This document shows positions 35,175 through 43,463 of a DNA stretch of 64,000 nucleotides, piece by piece. The stretch is from UBA5066 sp048500275 (lineage in GTDB: Bacteria; Acidobacteriota; Thermoanaerobaculia; UBA5066). Each line of letters opens with the position of its first letter. The stretch's first letter is position 1. The position numbers and the translations under genes are program-made. The notes beneath the pieces were generated by a model that was given only the letters and a program-made list of their open reading frames with translations, had not been told where the DNA came from and made no database searches. The stretch is taken from positions 310,001 to 374,000 of the forward strand of contig JASNYI010000002.1 of assembly GCA_048500275.1 (NCBI GenBank), in the 5' to 3' direction.

Positions 35175-35217
35175 TTGATCCGCATCAGGTTCGCGGTGAC
35201 GTCGCCCTCCAAATGAT
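35175..35217 (+). promoter_or_regulatory. FNR-like box and promoter of the hydrogenase operon
   Basis: TTGAT-CCGC-ATCAG (35175-35188) matches the FNR consensus TTGAT-N4-ATCAA at 9 of 10 defined positions. A -10-like AATGAT lies at 35212-35217. This gives a start near 35224 and places the box centre at about -42, the standard class-II activation site. The whole patch is AT-rich relative to its surroundings. Anaerobic activation by an FNR/CRP-family protein suits a hydrogenase. The remainder of 35042-35354 holds the leader hairpin and no gene. The box is seen; the regulator is inferred. Confidence 0.6.
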
Positions 35218-35283
35218 GAACGTGTTCCATGGCGTGTCGGCCGAAGGGCCGTCAAATTCATCCCATACCGGGTCGGATTCGTG

Positions 35284-35314
35284 GGGCTCTTCGCGTTAAC
35301 GCACCTGAGAGCCC
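35284..35314 (+). other. Stem-loop in the hydrogenase leader
   Basis: GGGCTCT and AGAGCCC make a perfect 7-bp stem; the loop contains a 10-bp palindrome GCGTTAACGC (35293-35302). It lies between the inferred promoter and the hybO start at 35355. It could regulate translation or stability of the operon message, or the inner palindrome could bind a protein as DNA. No known riboswitch is recognised. Confidence 0.4.
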
Positions 35315-35354
35315 GGGGATGACGCGTATTCAGCGAGGGGAAGGGGGGCCGGAG

Positions 35355-36497
35355 ATGACAGCCGTTACGCACCACCGCGAGATGATTCCGTGGGAGCCGG
35401 CGGGAGTCGACCGCAGGGACTTCGTCAAGGTCGTGACCGCCGCGGCGGTGGCCGTGGGGATTCCCTTCACCGCGGCCGAGCAGATGGCGGAGGCGGCAGT
35501 CGAGAAGAAGCTCCGCCCCTCGGTGATCTGGCTCCACTTCCAGGAGTGCACGGGGTGCACCGAGTCCCTCCTCCGGACGTCGCACCCGGCGCTCTCGACG
35601 CTGATCCTCGACCTCGTCTCGCTCGACTACCACGAGACGCTCCTGGCCGCGTCGGGGCACCAGGCCGAAAAGTGCCTCGAGGACGCCATGAAGCAGCACG
35701 AGGGGAAGTACGTCCTCGTGATCGAAGGCGCGATCCCGGTCAAGGAAGACGGCATCTACTGCAAGATCGGCGGGAGGACCGCGCTCGAGATGGCGACGAC
35801 GGTCGCCGAGAAGGCCGGCGCGATCATCGCGATCGGCTCCTGCGCCTCCTGGGGCGGGATCCCGTCCGCCGATCCGAACCCGACGGGGGCCACGGGCGCG
35901 CCCGAGGTCCTGAAGGGCAAGACGGTCGTCACGATCCCGGGCTGCCCTGCGAACCCCTACAACCTGCTCGGCGTGGTGCTGCAGTTCGCGACGTTCGGAT
36001 CGCTCCCGGCCCTGGACGAGCTGAACCGGCCGAAGTTCGCGTACGGGCGGACGATCCACGAGCACTGCCCGAGGAGGGCCCACTTCGACGCCGGGCGCTT
36101 CGTACAGGTCTTCGGAGACGAAGGGCACCGTCACGGCTGGTGCCTCTACAAGACGGGCTGCAAGGGCCCGGCGACGTACGCGAACTGCTCGGTCCAGCAC
36201 TTCGGTGAAGTCACGGACGCCTGGCCGATCGGACTCGGCCACCCCTGCTTCGGCTGCACCGAGAAGGCTCTCGCGTTCCGCGCGCCGCTCCATTCCACGG
36301 TCGACATCGAGCGGCCCACACCGCCCGACACCTACCCGCCGATCGCGGCGCAGCAGGGCTTCGTGAGCCCGCTGGCGACCGGCGTCGCGGGGGCGGTCGT
36401 GGGCGCCGGGCTCGCCGCCGGCTGGATGGCGAGCCGGAAGATGGGCGCGGAGCCTCCGGCCCCGGGCGGACCGGGAGAGGCGGGGAAGGAGGGCTGA
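35355..36497 (+). CDS. hybO: [NiFe]-hydrogenase small subunit (Hyd-2 type)
   Basis: Start ATG 35355 follows a purine-rich AAGGGGGG. The 380-residue protein has a Tat signal (DRRDFVKVVTAAAVAVGIPF), proximal-cluster ligands in ECTGCTES and GSCASWGG, GCPANPYN, then the medial and distal cluster motifs HGWCLYKTGCKGP, NCS and HPCFGCTEKAL. The proximal motif is CxxC without the extra cysteines of oxygen-tolerant enzymes, so this is a standard oxygen-sensitive type. A C-terminal membrane helix (VAGAVVGAGLAAGWMA) anchors it to the periplasmic side. Gene order small subunit-HybA-HybB-large subunit matches E. coli hydrogenase-2, which couples H2 to the quinone pool. Confidence 0.95.
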   Translation: MTAVTHHREMIPWEPAGVDRRDFVKVVTAAAVAVGIPFTAAEQMAEAAVEKKLRPSVIWLHFQECTGCTESLLRTSHPALSTLILDLVSLDYHETLLAASGHQAEKCLEDAMKQHEGKYVLVIEGAIPVKEDGIYCKIGGRTALEMATTVAEKAGAIIAIGSCASWGGIPSADPNPTGATGAPEVLKGKTVVTIPGCPANPYNLLGVVLQFATFGSLPALDELNRPKFAYGRTIHEHCPRRAHFDAGRFVQVFGDEGHRHGWCLYKTGCKGPATYANCSVQHFGEVTDAWPIGLGHPCFGCTEKALAFRAPLHSTVDIERPTPPDTYPPIAAQQGFVSPLATGVAGAVVGAGLAAGWMASRKMGAEPPAPGGPGEAGKEG

Positions 36498-36499
36498 CC

Positions 36500-37435
36500 A
36501 TGTCCGTCGACCGCCGTACCGTCCTGAAGGGCCTTGCGGCCGGAGGGGCGGCCGCAGGCGCGGGGCTCTCCCTGCCCGCCTACGGGCGCGTGCCGAAGGC
36601 CGTCCCCGAGGACGCCGTCGGGCTCCTCTACGACACCTCTCTCTGCATCGGCTGCAAGGCGTGCGTCGTCGCGTGCCGCGAGGCGAACGACAAGAAGCCG
36701 GACACGAGGCTCTCCGGCGGCCTGTGGGACATGCCGGCCGACCTGAACGGGCAGACGAAGAACATCATCAAGCTCTACAGGGACGCGGACTCCCCGGAGC
36801 GGTCGTACTTCAAGGCCCAGTGCCTCCACTGCGTCGACCCGGCCTGCGTCGGGGCCTGCATGCTCGGGGCCCTCCAGAAGCGCGAGCACGGGATCGTCAC
36901 CTACGACGAGTTCTTCTGCTCCGGCTGCCGCTACTGCCAGATGGTCTGCCCCTTCGAGATCCCGAAGTTCGAGTGGGAGAAGCTCGCCCCGAAGATCGTC
37001 AAGTGCGAGCTCTGCAACCACCGGCTGAAGGAAGGGAAGGAGCCCGGCTGCACCGAGGTCTGCCCCCGCCACGCCGTCGTCTACGGGAAGCGCTCGGACC
37101 TCCTCGCCGAGGCGAAGAAGCGGATCGAGGAGAACCCGAAGAAGTACAAGGGGCAGAGAGCGGGCGACCCGCCGAAGGTCTACGGGGAGACCGAGGCCGG
37201 CGGCACACAGTGTCTCTACCTGTCCCACGTCCCGTTCGAGAAGCTGGGGCTGCCGGACCTCTCGCCCGAGCCCGTGCCCCACGTCGCCCAGACCGTGCAG
37301 CACGGCATCTACCAGGGCTTCGTGGCGCCCCTCGCGCTCTACGCCATCCTGGGCGGGGTGATCCTGAGGAACCGGAAGAAGCAGGGCGGCGTCGCCCCGG
37401 CGGGGCCGGACGAGCCCGCGGGAGGCGCCTCGTGA
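36500..37435 (+). CDS. hybA: HybA-like 16-iron ferredoxin subunit
   Basis: The 311-residue protein begins with a Tat signal (MSVDRRTVLKGLAAGGAAAG). It then has four clusters of cysteines: CIGCKACVVAC, CLHCVDPACVGAC, CSGCRYCQMVCPF and CELCNHR...CTEVCP, the pattern of four [4Fe-4S] clusters. A C-terminal membrane helix (FVAPLALYAILGGVIL) follows. It carries electrons from the small subunit to the HybB quinone-reactive subunit on the periplasmic side. It starts 3 bases after hybO, and its stop overlaps the GTG of hybB. Confidence 0.95.
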   Translation: MSVDRRTVLKGLAAGGAAAGAGLSLPAYGRVPKAVPEDAVGLLYDTSLCIGCKACVVACREANDKKPDTRLSGGLWDMPADLNGQTKNIIKLYRDADSPERSYFKAQCLHCVDPACVGACMLGALQKREHGIVTYDEFFCSGCRYCQMVCPFEIPKFEWEKLAPKIVKCELCNHRLKEGKEPGCTEVCPRHAVVYGKRSDLLAEAKKRIEENPKKYKGQRAGDPPKVYGETEAGGTQCLYLSHVPFEKLGLPDLSPEPVPHVAQTVQHGIYQGFVAPLALYAILGGVILRNRKKQGGVAPAGPDEPAGGAS

Positions 37436-38634
37436 GCAGCCACGCGCACCTCCACGCTCCCGTCGGCGGGCCGCTCTGGACGCGTCCCTTCAAGGTCCTC
37501 GCCGGAATCGTCGCCGTCTGCGCGATCTTCTTCGCCTACCGCTTCGCAGCGGGCCTCGGGGCGTCGACCGGCCTGAACGACGGCTACCCCTGGGGCCTCT
37601 GGATCGCTTTCGACGTCGTCGTCGGGACGGCGCTCGGCTGCGGCGGCTACGCCGTCGCGCTCCTCGTCTACGTGCTGAACAAGGGCGAGTACCACCCGCT
37701 CGTGAGGCCCGCGATCCTGACGAGCGCGCTCGGCTACACCATGGCCTCCGTCTCGATCCACTTCGACGTCGGCCGGCCGTGGCTCCTCTACCGGATCCCG
37801 GTCTTCTCCTGGGAGTGGAACCTCAACTCGGCGCTCCTCGAGGTCGCGCTCTGCGTCATGCTCTACGTCGCGGTCCTCTGGGTCGAGCTCTCGCCCGCGA
37901 TGATGGAGAAGTGGCGGCAGGGGCGCGACGGCTTCCTCAGGAAGACCTCCGAGAAGGCCTACCCGGTGGTGCAGAAGGCGCTGCCCTGGATCATCGCGCT
38001 CGGTCTTCTCCTCCCGACGATGCACCAGTCGTCGCTCGGGACGGTCATGCTCCTGACGGGCCCCAAGCTCCACCCGCTCTGGGCGACGCCGCTCCTGCCC
38101 CTCCTCTTCCTCGTCTCGTGCCTCGGAATGGGCTTCGCGGTCGTCGTCCTCGAGTCGGCCCTGGCCTCGAGCCTGCTCGGGCGCCCGCGCGAGACCGAGA
38201 TGCTCGGGAAGCTCTCGCGGGCCATGGTCCCCGTTCTCGCGCTCTTCACGCTCGTCCGCTTCGTGGACCTCGCCGTCCGCGGGCAGCTCGGCGCGCTCGC
38301 CAACTTCGACCTCTACACGGCGATGTTCCTGCTCGAGGCGGCGCTGTTCCTCGCACCCGCATTCATGCTGCTGTCCGAGCGGGCCCGGCGCGACCCGGGG
38401 AACGTCTTCCGGGCGGCGATGCTGATGATCGTCGCCGGGTCGCTCTACCGGCTCGACACCTACCTCGTGGCGTTCCGGCCGGGAGCGCACTACTCCTACT
38501 TCCCGAGCTTCGCGGAGCTGATGGTGACCTTCGGCATCGTCGCCCTCGAGGTCCTCCTGTACGTCGTTCTCGTCAAGTACTTCCCGATCCTGTCGGCGCC
38601 GGCTCCCGCGCATCCCGCGCCGGCCCGAGCGTAG
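37432..38634 (+). CDS. hybB: HybB-like membrane subunit (NrfD family)
   Basis: GTG 37432 has GGAGG just upstream and overlaps the hybA stop (GTGA). The 400-residue protein has about ten membrane helices and the NrfD/HybB/PsrC signature, including LNDGYPWGLWIAFDVVVGTALGCGGY and the MHQSSLG loop. It exchanges electrons with quinone. In E. coli the Hyd-2 HybB works without haem and may link proton movement to H2 turnover. The tail is Ala/Pro-rich. Family and operon role are clear. Confidence 0.95.
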   Translation: MSSHAHLHAPVGGPLWTRPFKVLAGIVAVCAIFFAYRFAAGLGASTGLNDGYPWGLWIAFDVVVGTALGCGGYAVALLVYVLNKGEYHPLVRPAILTSALGYTMASVSIHFDVGRPWLLYRIPVFSWEWNLNSALLEVALCVMLYVAVLWVELSPAMMEKWRQGRDGFLRKTSEKAYPVVQKALPWIIALGLLLPTMHQSSLGTVMLLTGPKLHPLWATPLLPLLFLVSCLGMGFAVVVLESALASSLLGRPRETEMLGKLSRAMVPVLALFTLVRFVDLAVRGQLGALANFDLYTAMFLLEAALFLAPAFMLLSERARRDPGNVFRAAMLMIVAGSLYRLDTYLVAFRPGAHYSYFPSFAELMVTFGIVALEVLLYVVLVKYFPILSAPAPAHPAPARA

Positions 38635-38643
38635 GGGGCATCC

Positions 38644-40344
38644 ATGTCGAAGCGCATCGTCGTCGACCCGGTCACCCGCATCGAGGGCCACCTCCGCATC
38701 GACGTGGAGGTGGACGGCGGCCGAGTGAAGAACGCCTGGTCCTCGGGCCAGATGTTCCGGGGGATCGAGGAGATCCTGAAGGGCCGCGACCCGCGCGACG
38801 CGTGGCTCTTCACGCAGCGCTTCTGCGGCGTCTGCACGACCGTCCACGCGATCGTGTCGGTCCGCACCGTCGAGAACGCCCTCGGGATCGACGTCCCCCT
38901 GAACGCCCAGTACATCCGGAACCTGATCATCGGCGCGCACGCGATGCACGACCACATCGTCCACTTCTACCACCTCTCCGCGCTGGACTGGGTCGACGTG
39001 GTCTCGGCGCTCTCGGCCGACCCGGCGAAGGCGTCGTCGCTCGCCGAGAGCCTCTCCCCCTGGCCGCACAACGGGACGGCCGTCCTGAAGTCGGTCCAGG
39101 ACCGTGTGAAGGGCTTCGTGGAGTCGGGGCAGCTCGGTATCTTCGCGAACGGCTACTGGGGCCACCCGGCGATGAAGCTCCCGCCCGAGGTGAACCTCCT
39201 CGCCGTCTCGCACTACCTGCAGGCCCTCGAGGCGCAGAGGAAGATCAACCGCGTCGTCGCGCTCCTCGGGTCGAAGACGCCCAACATCCAGAACCTCGCC
39301 GTCGGGGGCGTGGCGAACGCCATCAACCTCGACGACGAGGCGACGCTCAACATGAACAAGCTCTACTTCGTCAAGGAGGCCCTCGACGAGGTGCAGCAGT
39401 TCGTCGAGCAGGTCTACTTCCCCGACGTCTGCGCCATCGGCGCCCTCTACGCCGACTGGCTCCCGTACGGGGCGGGCGTGAAGAACTACCTCGCGGTGCC
39501 CGATTTCCCGGTCGACGAGAAGGGCACGCAGTTCGACCTGCCGGGCGGCACCATCATGGGCGGGGACCTCGGCACGGTGAAGGAGATCAAGACCTTCGGC
39601 GACGCGTACTTCAAGGAGAACGTCACGGAGTCGATCGCCCGCGCCTGGTACGACGGGAGCTGGGAGAAGCACCCCTACGACGAGGACACGGTCCCGAAGT
39701 ACGGCAAGTGGGAGGACGACGGAAAGTACTCCTGGGTGAAGGCCCCGCGTTTCCAGGGCAAGCCGATGCAGGTCGGCCCGCTCGCCCAGGTCCTCGTCGG
39801 GCTCGCCCTCGGGCACGAGCCCACGGTGCGCTGGGGGACGAAGACGCTCGAGACGATCGGGGCCGTCGCGAAGACGAAGGTCGGGCCCGGGATCCTCCAC
39901 TCGACCCTCGGGCGGCACGCGGCCCGGATGATCCGGACCTGCATGCTGGCCGAGATCACGAAGAAGCACTGGAAGCTCCTCGTCGACAACCTCGCCAAGG
40001 GCGACCTCGAGATCTTCCGCAAGCCCGAGTTCCCGAGCGGCGAGCAGCGCGGCTTCGGCTTCCACGAGGCGCCCCGCGGGACGCTCTCGCACTGGATCGT
40101 CATCCGCGACGGAAAGATCGCGAACTACCAGGCGGTCGTCCCCTCGACCTGGAACGCCGGGCCGCGCGACGCGAAGAACCAGGTCGGCCCGTACGAGGCC
40201 TCGCTCATCGGAAACCCGGTCGCCGACTCCGAGCGGCCGCTGGAGGTCCTCCGGACGATCCATTCGTTCGACCCGTGTATCGCCTGCGCGATCCACACCC
40301 TCGACCCCGAGGGGAAGGAGATCGCGACGGTCCGGACGGCCTGA
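38644..40344 (+). CDS. hybC: [NiFe]-hydrogenase large subunit (Hyd-2 type)
   Basis: The 566-residue catalytic subunit has the N-terminal Ni-binding motif RFCGVCTTVHA (about 60-70) and the C-terminal DPCIACAIH. The latter is followed by a 15-residue tail (TLDPEGKEIATVRTA) that the maturation protease removes after the His. The first domain VDPVTRIEGHLRI is also diagnostic. It forms the periplasmic heterodimer with HybO and is exported by its partner's Tat signal. Nickel insertion proteins (hyp genes) are not in the window and must be elsewhere. TAGGGGGC lies before the ATG. Confidence 0.97.
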   Translation: MSKRIVVDPVTRIEGHLRIDVEVDGGRVKNAWSSGQMFRGIEEILKGRDPRDAWLFTQRFCGVCTTVHAIVSVRTVENALGIDVPLNAQYIRNLIIGAHAMHDHIVHFYHLSALDWVDVVSALSADPAKASSLAESLSPWPHNGTAVLKSVQDRVKGFVESGQLGIFANGYWGHPAMKLPPEVNLLAVSHYLQALEAQRKINRVVALLGSKTPNIQNLAVGGVANAINLDDEATLNMNKLYFVKEALDEVQQFVEQVYFPDVCAIGALYADWLPYGAGVKNYLAVPDFPVDEKGTQFDLPGGTIMGGDLGTVKEIKTFGDAYFKENVTESIARAWYDGSWEKHPYDEDTVPKYGKWEDDGKYSWVKAPRFQGKPMQVGPLAQVLVGLALGHEPTVRWGTKTLETIGAVAKTKVGPGILHSTLGRHAARMIRTCMLAEITKKHWKLLVDNLAKGDLEIFRKPEFPSGEQRGFGFHEAPRGTLSHWIVIRDGKIANYQAVVPSTWNAGPRDAKNQVGPYEASLIGNPVADSERPLEVLRTIHSFDPCIACAIHTLDPEGKEIATVRTA

Positions 40345-40358
40345 CGTACGCTTCCCGC

Positions 40359-40916
40359 ATGGGGGATCACGAGGGAGAAGAGCAGGGAATCCGCGTCCTG
40401 GGGCTCGGCAACGTCCTGATGGGGGACGACGCGGCCGGGCCCTGGGTCGTGGAGCACCTTCGCGCGGAGTACGACCTCGGGCCGGGCGTCTCGGTCTCGG
40501 ACCTCGGGACGCCCGGCCTCGACCTCGCGCCGCACCTGTCGGGAGCGCGGGTCGTCGTCCTCGTCGACACGGTCAAGTCCGACGGGCCTCCGGGGACGCT
40601 GCGGCTCTACCGCAAGGACGAGGTCCTGAGATACCCGCTTCTGCCGCGGACGAGCCCCCACGACCCGGCGGTGAAGGAGACGCTCCTCTACCTCGACCTC
40701 GCCGGGGCGGGGCCGGAGGAGCTGCTCCTCGTCGGGATCGTCCCGGGCCGCGTGGAGAAGGGGCTCGGGCTGACGGACGCCGTCGCGGCGGCCGTTCCCG
40801 TCGCCGCCGAGGCCGTCGCGACGGAGCTGCGTCGGCTCGGCGTCGCCGCGGAGAGGCGACCCGGCGCCGCGCCGGCCCGCCCCTGGTGGGCGGAAGAGGA
40901 CGGGCAGGCGCCGTGA
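40359..40916 (+). CDS. hybD: Hydrogenase maturation protease (HybD type)
   Basis: The 185-residue protein has the HybD/HyaD motif VLGLGNVLMGDDAAGPWVVE (metal-binding Asp), DLGTPGLDLAPHL, VDTVKSD and the conserved His in SPHDPAVKETL. It cuts the C-terminal tail from HybC once nickel is in place. It begins 14 bases after hybC; there is no clear ribosome-binding site, and a TACGCT lies 6 bases before the ATG, so a separate leaderless message is possible. The last 25 residues form a Pro/Ala-rich extension not usual in the family. Confidence 0.94.
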   Translation: MGDHEGEEQGIRVLGLGNVLMGDDAAGPWVVEHLRAEYDLGPGVSVSDLGTPGLDLAPHLSGARVVVLVDTVKSDGPPGTLRLYRKDEVLRYPLLPRTSPHDPAVKETLLYLDLAGAGPEELLLVGIVPGRVEKGLGLTDAVAAAVPVAAEAVATELRRLGVAAERRPGAAPARPWWAEEDGQAP

Positions 40917-41329
40917 GCCCGGCGACCGCGGCCGACGACGCGTCCCGTGCGGGACGCCCGGCCCGGCTGCTGTCGGCGTACGTCGTCCTCGTGGCCCTCC
41001 ACAGCTACGCGGTGGGGGCGTTTCTCGTCTTCGCCACGGAGTGGGGGGCGGCGTTCGGCGGGTTCGGCGCCGTGTCGCCCCTCTTCTTCGCAAGCCAGGC
41101 CGGGATCTTCCATTTCGTCCTCGCCACCGCGTACCTCGTGGAGTGGTTCCGCTACGGGGGAGTCGTCATCCTGCTCGCCGGAAAGGCGACTGCCGTCGTC
41201 TTCCTGGTCGCCATGTGGGCGCTCGGGACCGAGGCCTGGTCCGTCCCCTTCTCGGCCCTCGGGGACGGCCTCATGGGCCTCGCCGCCCTCGTCCTGTCGC
41301 GCCGTGCCTCGCCGGGGCGCTCCGCCTGA
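40913..41329 (+). CDS. Small four-helix membrane protein, last gene of the hydrogenase run
   Basis: GTG 40913 overlaps the hybD stop (GTGA), placing this 138-residue protein in the operon. After a polar start it has four hydrophobic segments (about 17-40, 52-72, 80-100, 108-125). I do not recognise a family. Coupling to hybD suggests a role in hydrogenase assembly or membrane anchoring, or simple co-transcription. A 14-bp palindrome TGCGGCCGGCCGCA follows the stop (41335-41348) and may end both this operon and the convergent epimerase gene. Confidence 0.8.
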   Translation: MSPATAADDASRAGRPARLLSAYVVLVALHSYAVGAFLVFATEWGAAFGGFGAVSPLFFASQAGIFHFVLATAYLVEWFRYGGVVILLAGKATAVVFLVAMWALGTEAWSVPFSALGDGLMGLAALVLSRRASPGRSA

Positions 41330-41354
41330 CGGGTGCGGCCGGCCGCAGGGCGGC

Positions 41355-42911
41355 TCAGTCCCCCTCCGTCGCGGTCCGGCTCCCAGGGGAACGTCCCCGG
41401 CGTGCGCGGGCGGCGGCGAGCTCGTCGAACACCTCCTGGATCTCGTCGCAGCCGAGCCGCAGCGGCCCGGTGACGTAGTCGAGGAGCTCCTGCCGCATCC
41501 CCTTCGCCTCCGGGTCCCGGCGGATGACCCGGTGGATGACGAGGTTCAGGACGAGGAGCGCCCCGCAGAGCTCGTCGGCGGCGAATCCCTGCTCGAAACG
41601 CCGCTCGGCCAGCTGCCTGCAGTACGAGAGGAGGACGCCCTTGTCGCGGGTCCTCACGGCGTTCTTCAGGTGGCCGAAGACGACGCGGTGGTTCCAGTCG
41701 TGCTCCTCCTCCGAGATCCGCTGGTAGTTCGCGAAGCGGATCGGGCCGTGAGGCCCGACGAGGTGGCCATGGTAGGCGGAGATGACCGCGTCCTCGTGCT
41801 GCTCGAGGAGGCGGTGGAGCCTCAGGTTCGACGGGAAGTGGACCTCCTTCATCGCGGCCCGGTTCCGCTGGTTCCACTCGAGGGGATCGGTCTTGAGGTT
41901 CTCGATGAGGAACGGGAGCCGGCGCAGGACGTCGAGCCGCGGCCGGGGCGCCCAGCCGAGGCGCGCACGGGTCCGGCTCGCGTCGATCGTCATCTTCAGG
42001 TCGATGTATCGCGCCATCCAGGGTCTCTCGAACGGCATCTCGCCCGTGATCCGGCCGAGGAGCTCGCGTGCCCACATCCCCGGTCCGCAGAGGAGGCGCG
42101 GCATCAGGATCGGCGTGCGCGGCTCCCCCTCGAAGTCGCGGGTCGCCTCCTCGAACAGCTCGAGGTGGCTCGTGCTGCCGTCCGGGCTCGCGATGAGGAC
42201 CTCGCCGGGAGCGAGCTCGTCCGGCCGCTTCTCGAGGACGAGCCGCAGCGCCGCGACCACGTCCCTCACGTGCAGGTAGGGGATTGCCGACTCCCCGCGC
42301 CCTCCGAGGAGGCTCCGGTTCCAGGCCGGCGAGAGCCACGTCGAGAGGAACATGAAGAGGGGCGGGTACTCGCACCAGTCGGAGAAGAGGGCGGCGAAGC
42401 GGACGATCGTCGACGGGAACGAGCCCTCGTACTCGCGAACCATCGCCTCGCCGATCGCCTTCGTCCGCGCGTAGACGTGCTCACCGTCCGGAGGGCTGTC
42501 CTCGTCGAGGGCCGACCCGCGGGCCGGCAGGCGGCAGGCGGCGACGGAGCTCGAGAATACGAAACGCTTCACGCCGAGCTCGCGGGAGAAGTCGAGGGTG
42601 TTCCTGAGGCCTTCGACGTTGGTCCGCCGGTACTCGGCGTGCTCCTCGCCGGTGAAGTCGTAGTGCGCCGCGAGGTGGACGACCGTGTCGGCGCCGCCGA
42701 GGACCCGGATCATCCGGAAGACCTCGCCGAGCGGCTCGCGCTCGCCGATGTCGACCTGGAACCAGGTGATGTTCGGGTGGACCGGGGCCCCGCAGCGGTG
42801 CTGCGACCGTCGGGCGATGCAGAAGACCCGGTACTCGGCGGCGAGCGACTCGAGAAGGTGCCGGCCGACGAATCCGGAAGCCCCGGTCAGGACGAGCGCG
42901 GGAAGGTCCAT
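41355..42911 (-). CDS. NAD-dependent epimerase/dehydratase fused to a helical C-terminal domain
   Basis: The first 310 residues form an extended SDR with TGASGFVGRHLLE, FSSSVAACR and the Tyr-x3-Lys pair in VYARTKAIGE. Residues from about 340 to 505 are a separate, predicted all-helical domain (HRLLEQHEDAVISAYHGH, EEEHDWNHRVVFGHLKNAV, LAERRFEQGFAADELCGALLVLN). That block recalls RsbR/bacterial sensor N-terminal four-helix domains, though I would not assign it. Such a fusion is unusual. Family substrates are nucleotide sugars, hydroxysteroids or dihydroflavonol-like compounds; none can be chosen. Start ATG 42911 opens directly on the Rossmann fold. Confidence 0.88.
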   Translation of the reverse strand: MDLPALVLTGASGFVGRHLLESLAAEYRVFCIARRSQHRCGAPVHPNITWFQVDIGEREPLGEVFRMIRVLGGADTVVHLAAHYDFTGEEHAEYRRTNVEGLRNTLDFSRELGVKRFVFSSSVAACRLPARGSALDEDSPPDGEHVYARTKAIGEAMVREYEGSFPSTIVRFAALFSDWCEYPPLFMFLSTWLSPAWNRSLLGGRGESAIPYLHVRDVVAALRLVLEKRPDELAPGEVLIASPDGSTSHLELFEEATRDFEGEPRTPILMPRLLCGPGMWARELLGRITGEMPFERPWMARYIDLKMTIDASRTRARLGWAPRPRLDVLRRLPFLIENLKTDPLEWNQRNRAAMKEVHFPSNLRLHRLLEQHEDAVISAYHGHLVGPHGPIRFANYQRISEEEHDWNHRVVFGHLKNAVRTRDKGVLLSYCRQLAERRFEQGFAADELCGALLVLNLVIHRVIRRDPEAKGMRQELLDYVTGPLRLGCDEIQEVFDELAAARARRGRSPGSRTATEGD

Positions 42912-42917
42912 GCAGGC

Positions 42918-43322
42918 TCAGGGCCCGACGAGGAGGAGAGCGCCCTCGACGCGCGCGGAGAGCGTGGCGAGCGGTTTCGGGGGCGGCCCCTCCTTCGGCC
43001 GTCCCTCGGCGTCGAACTTCCCCTCGTGGCACGGGCAGACGTAGGCGCCCTCCTTCTCTTCCCACGAGACCTCGCACCCCTGGTGGGTGCAGAGAAGGGA
43101 GCGGGCGACCACCCCGGACCCGGAGCGAAGGACTTCGACCGGCCGACCGGCGACGGGGACCGTGACGCGGAGGCCCTCTGGGAAGCGGTCGAGCGGGAAG
43201 GCCGCCGGCGACTTCCCCGGAGGCGGGGCCTTCGAGCGCGCGCAGGATGCAGCGAGCGGGGCGCACGCGGCGAGGAACGCGCGCCGTGTGAGAGGGATCA
43301 GCCTTCCTTGCTCGTCGACCAT
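42918..43322 (-). CDS. Rieske [2Fe-2S] protein with Tat-type signal
   Basis: The 134-residue protein starts MVDEQGRLIPLTRRAFLAACAPLAAS, a twin-arginine signal, with a possible lipobox at Cys27 (LAASC). The Rieske ligands are Cys78 and His80 in CTHQGC and Cys96 and His99 in CPCH, with Cys83 and Cys98 placed to form the usual disulphide. It is a periplasmic one-electron carrier. It lies 6 bases upstream of the epimerase gene on the same strand, although a functional link is not obvious. No cytochrome b partner is present. Confidence 0.93.
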   Translation of the reverse strand: MVDEQGRLIPLTRRAFLAACAPLAASCARSKAPPPGKSPAAFPLDRFPEGLRVTVPVAGRPVEVLRSGSGVVARSLLCTHQGCEVSWEEKEGAYVCPCHEGKFDAEGRPKEGPPPKPLATLSARVEGALLLVGP

Positions 43323-43463
43323 CCTCGGCTCCTCGGTGCGGAATGGGACAGTTTAGTCCCGCCAGGGGCCGGAGGAGCACGGCGTTACGCTCGAGGCGCC
43401 CGCCGCCGACGCGCGTAAGCTCACGAGGACCGGTGCCCCCTGGAAACGGGGAGGAGGACGACG

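Noticed and set aside
32505..36293. Single 1262-residue minus-strand frame covering Nudix, oxidoreductase and hydrogenase DNA
   Set aside because: Only its last 198 residues are a real protein (Nudix); the rest is a shadow of genes in other frames.
37339..40296. Very long minus-strand open frame opposite the hydrogenase genes
   Set aside because: Antisense to hybB and hybC, compositionally a shadow, no domain. Codon bias supports the plus strand.
43385..43421. TTACGC...GCGTAA repeat upstream of the WD40 gene
   Set aside because: Arms are only 6 bp with a 22-base gap; such pairs are expected by chance, and the WD40 gene has its own ribosome-binding site.
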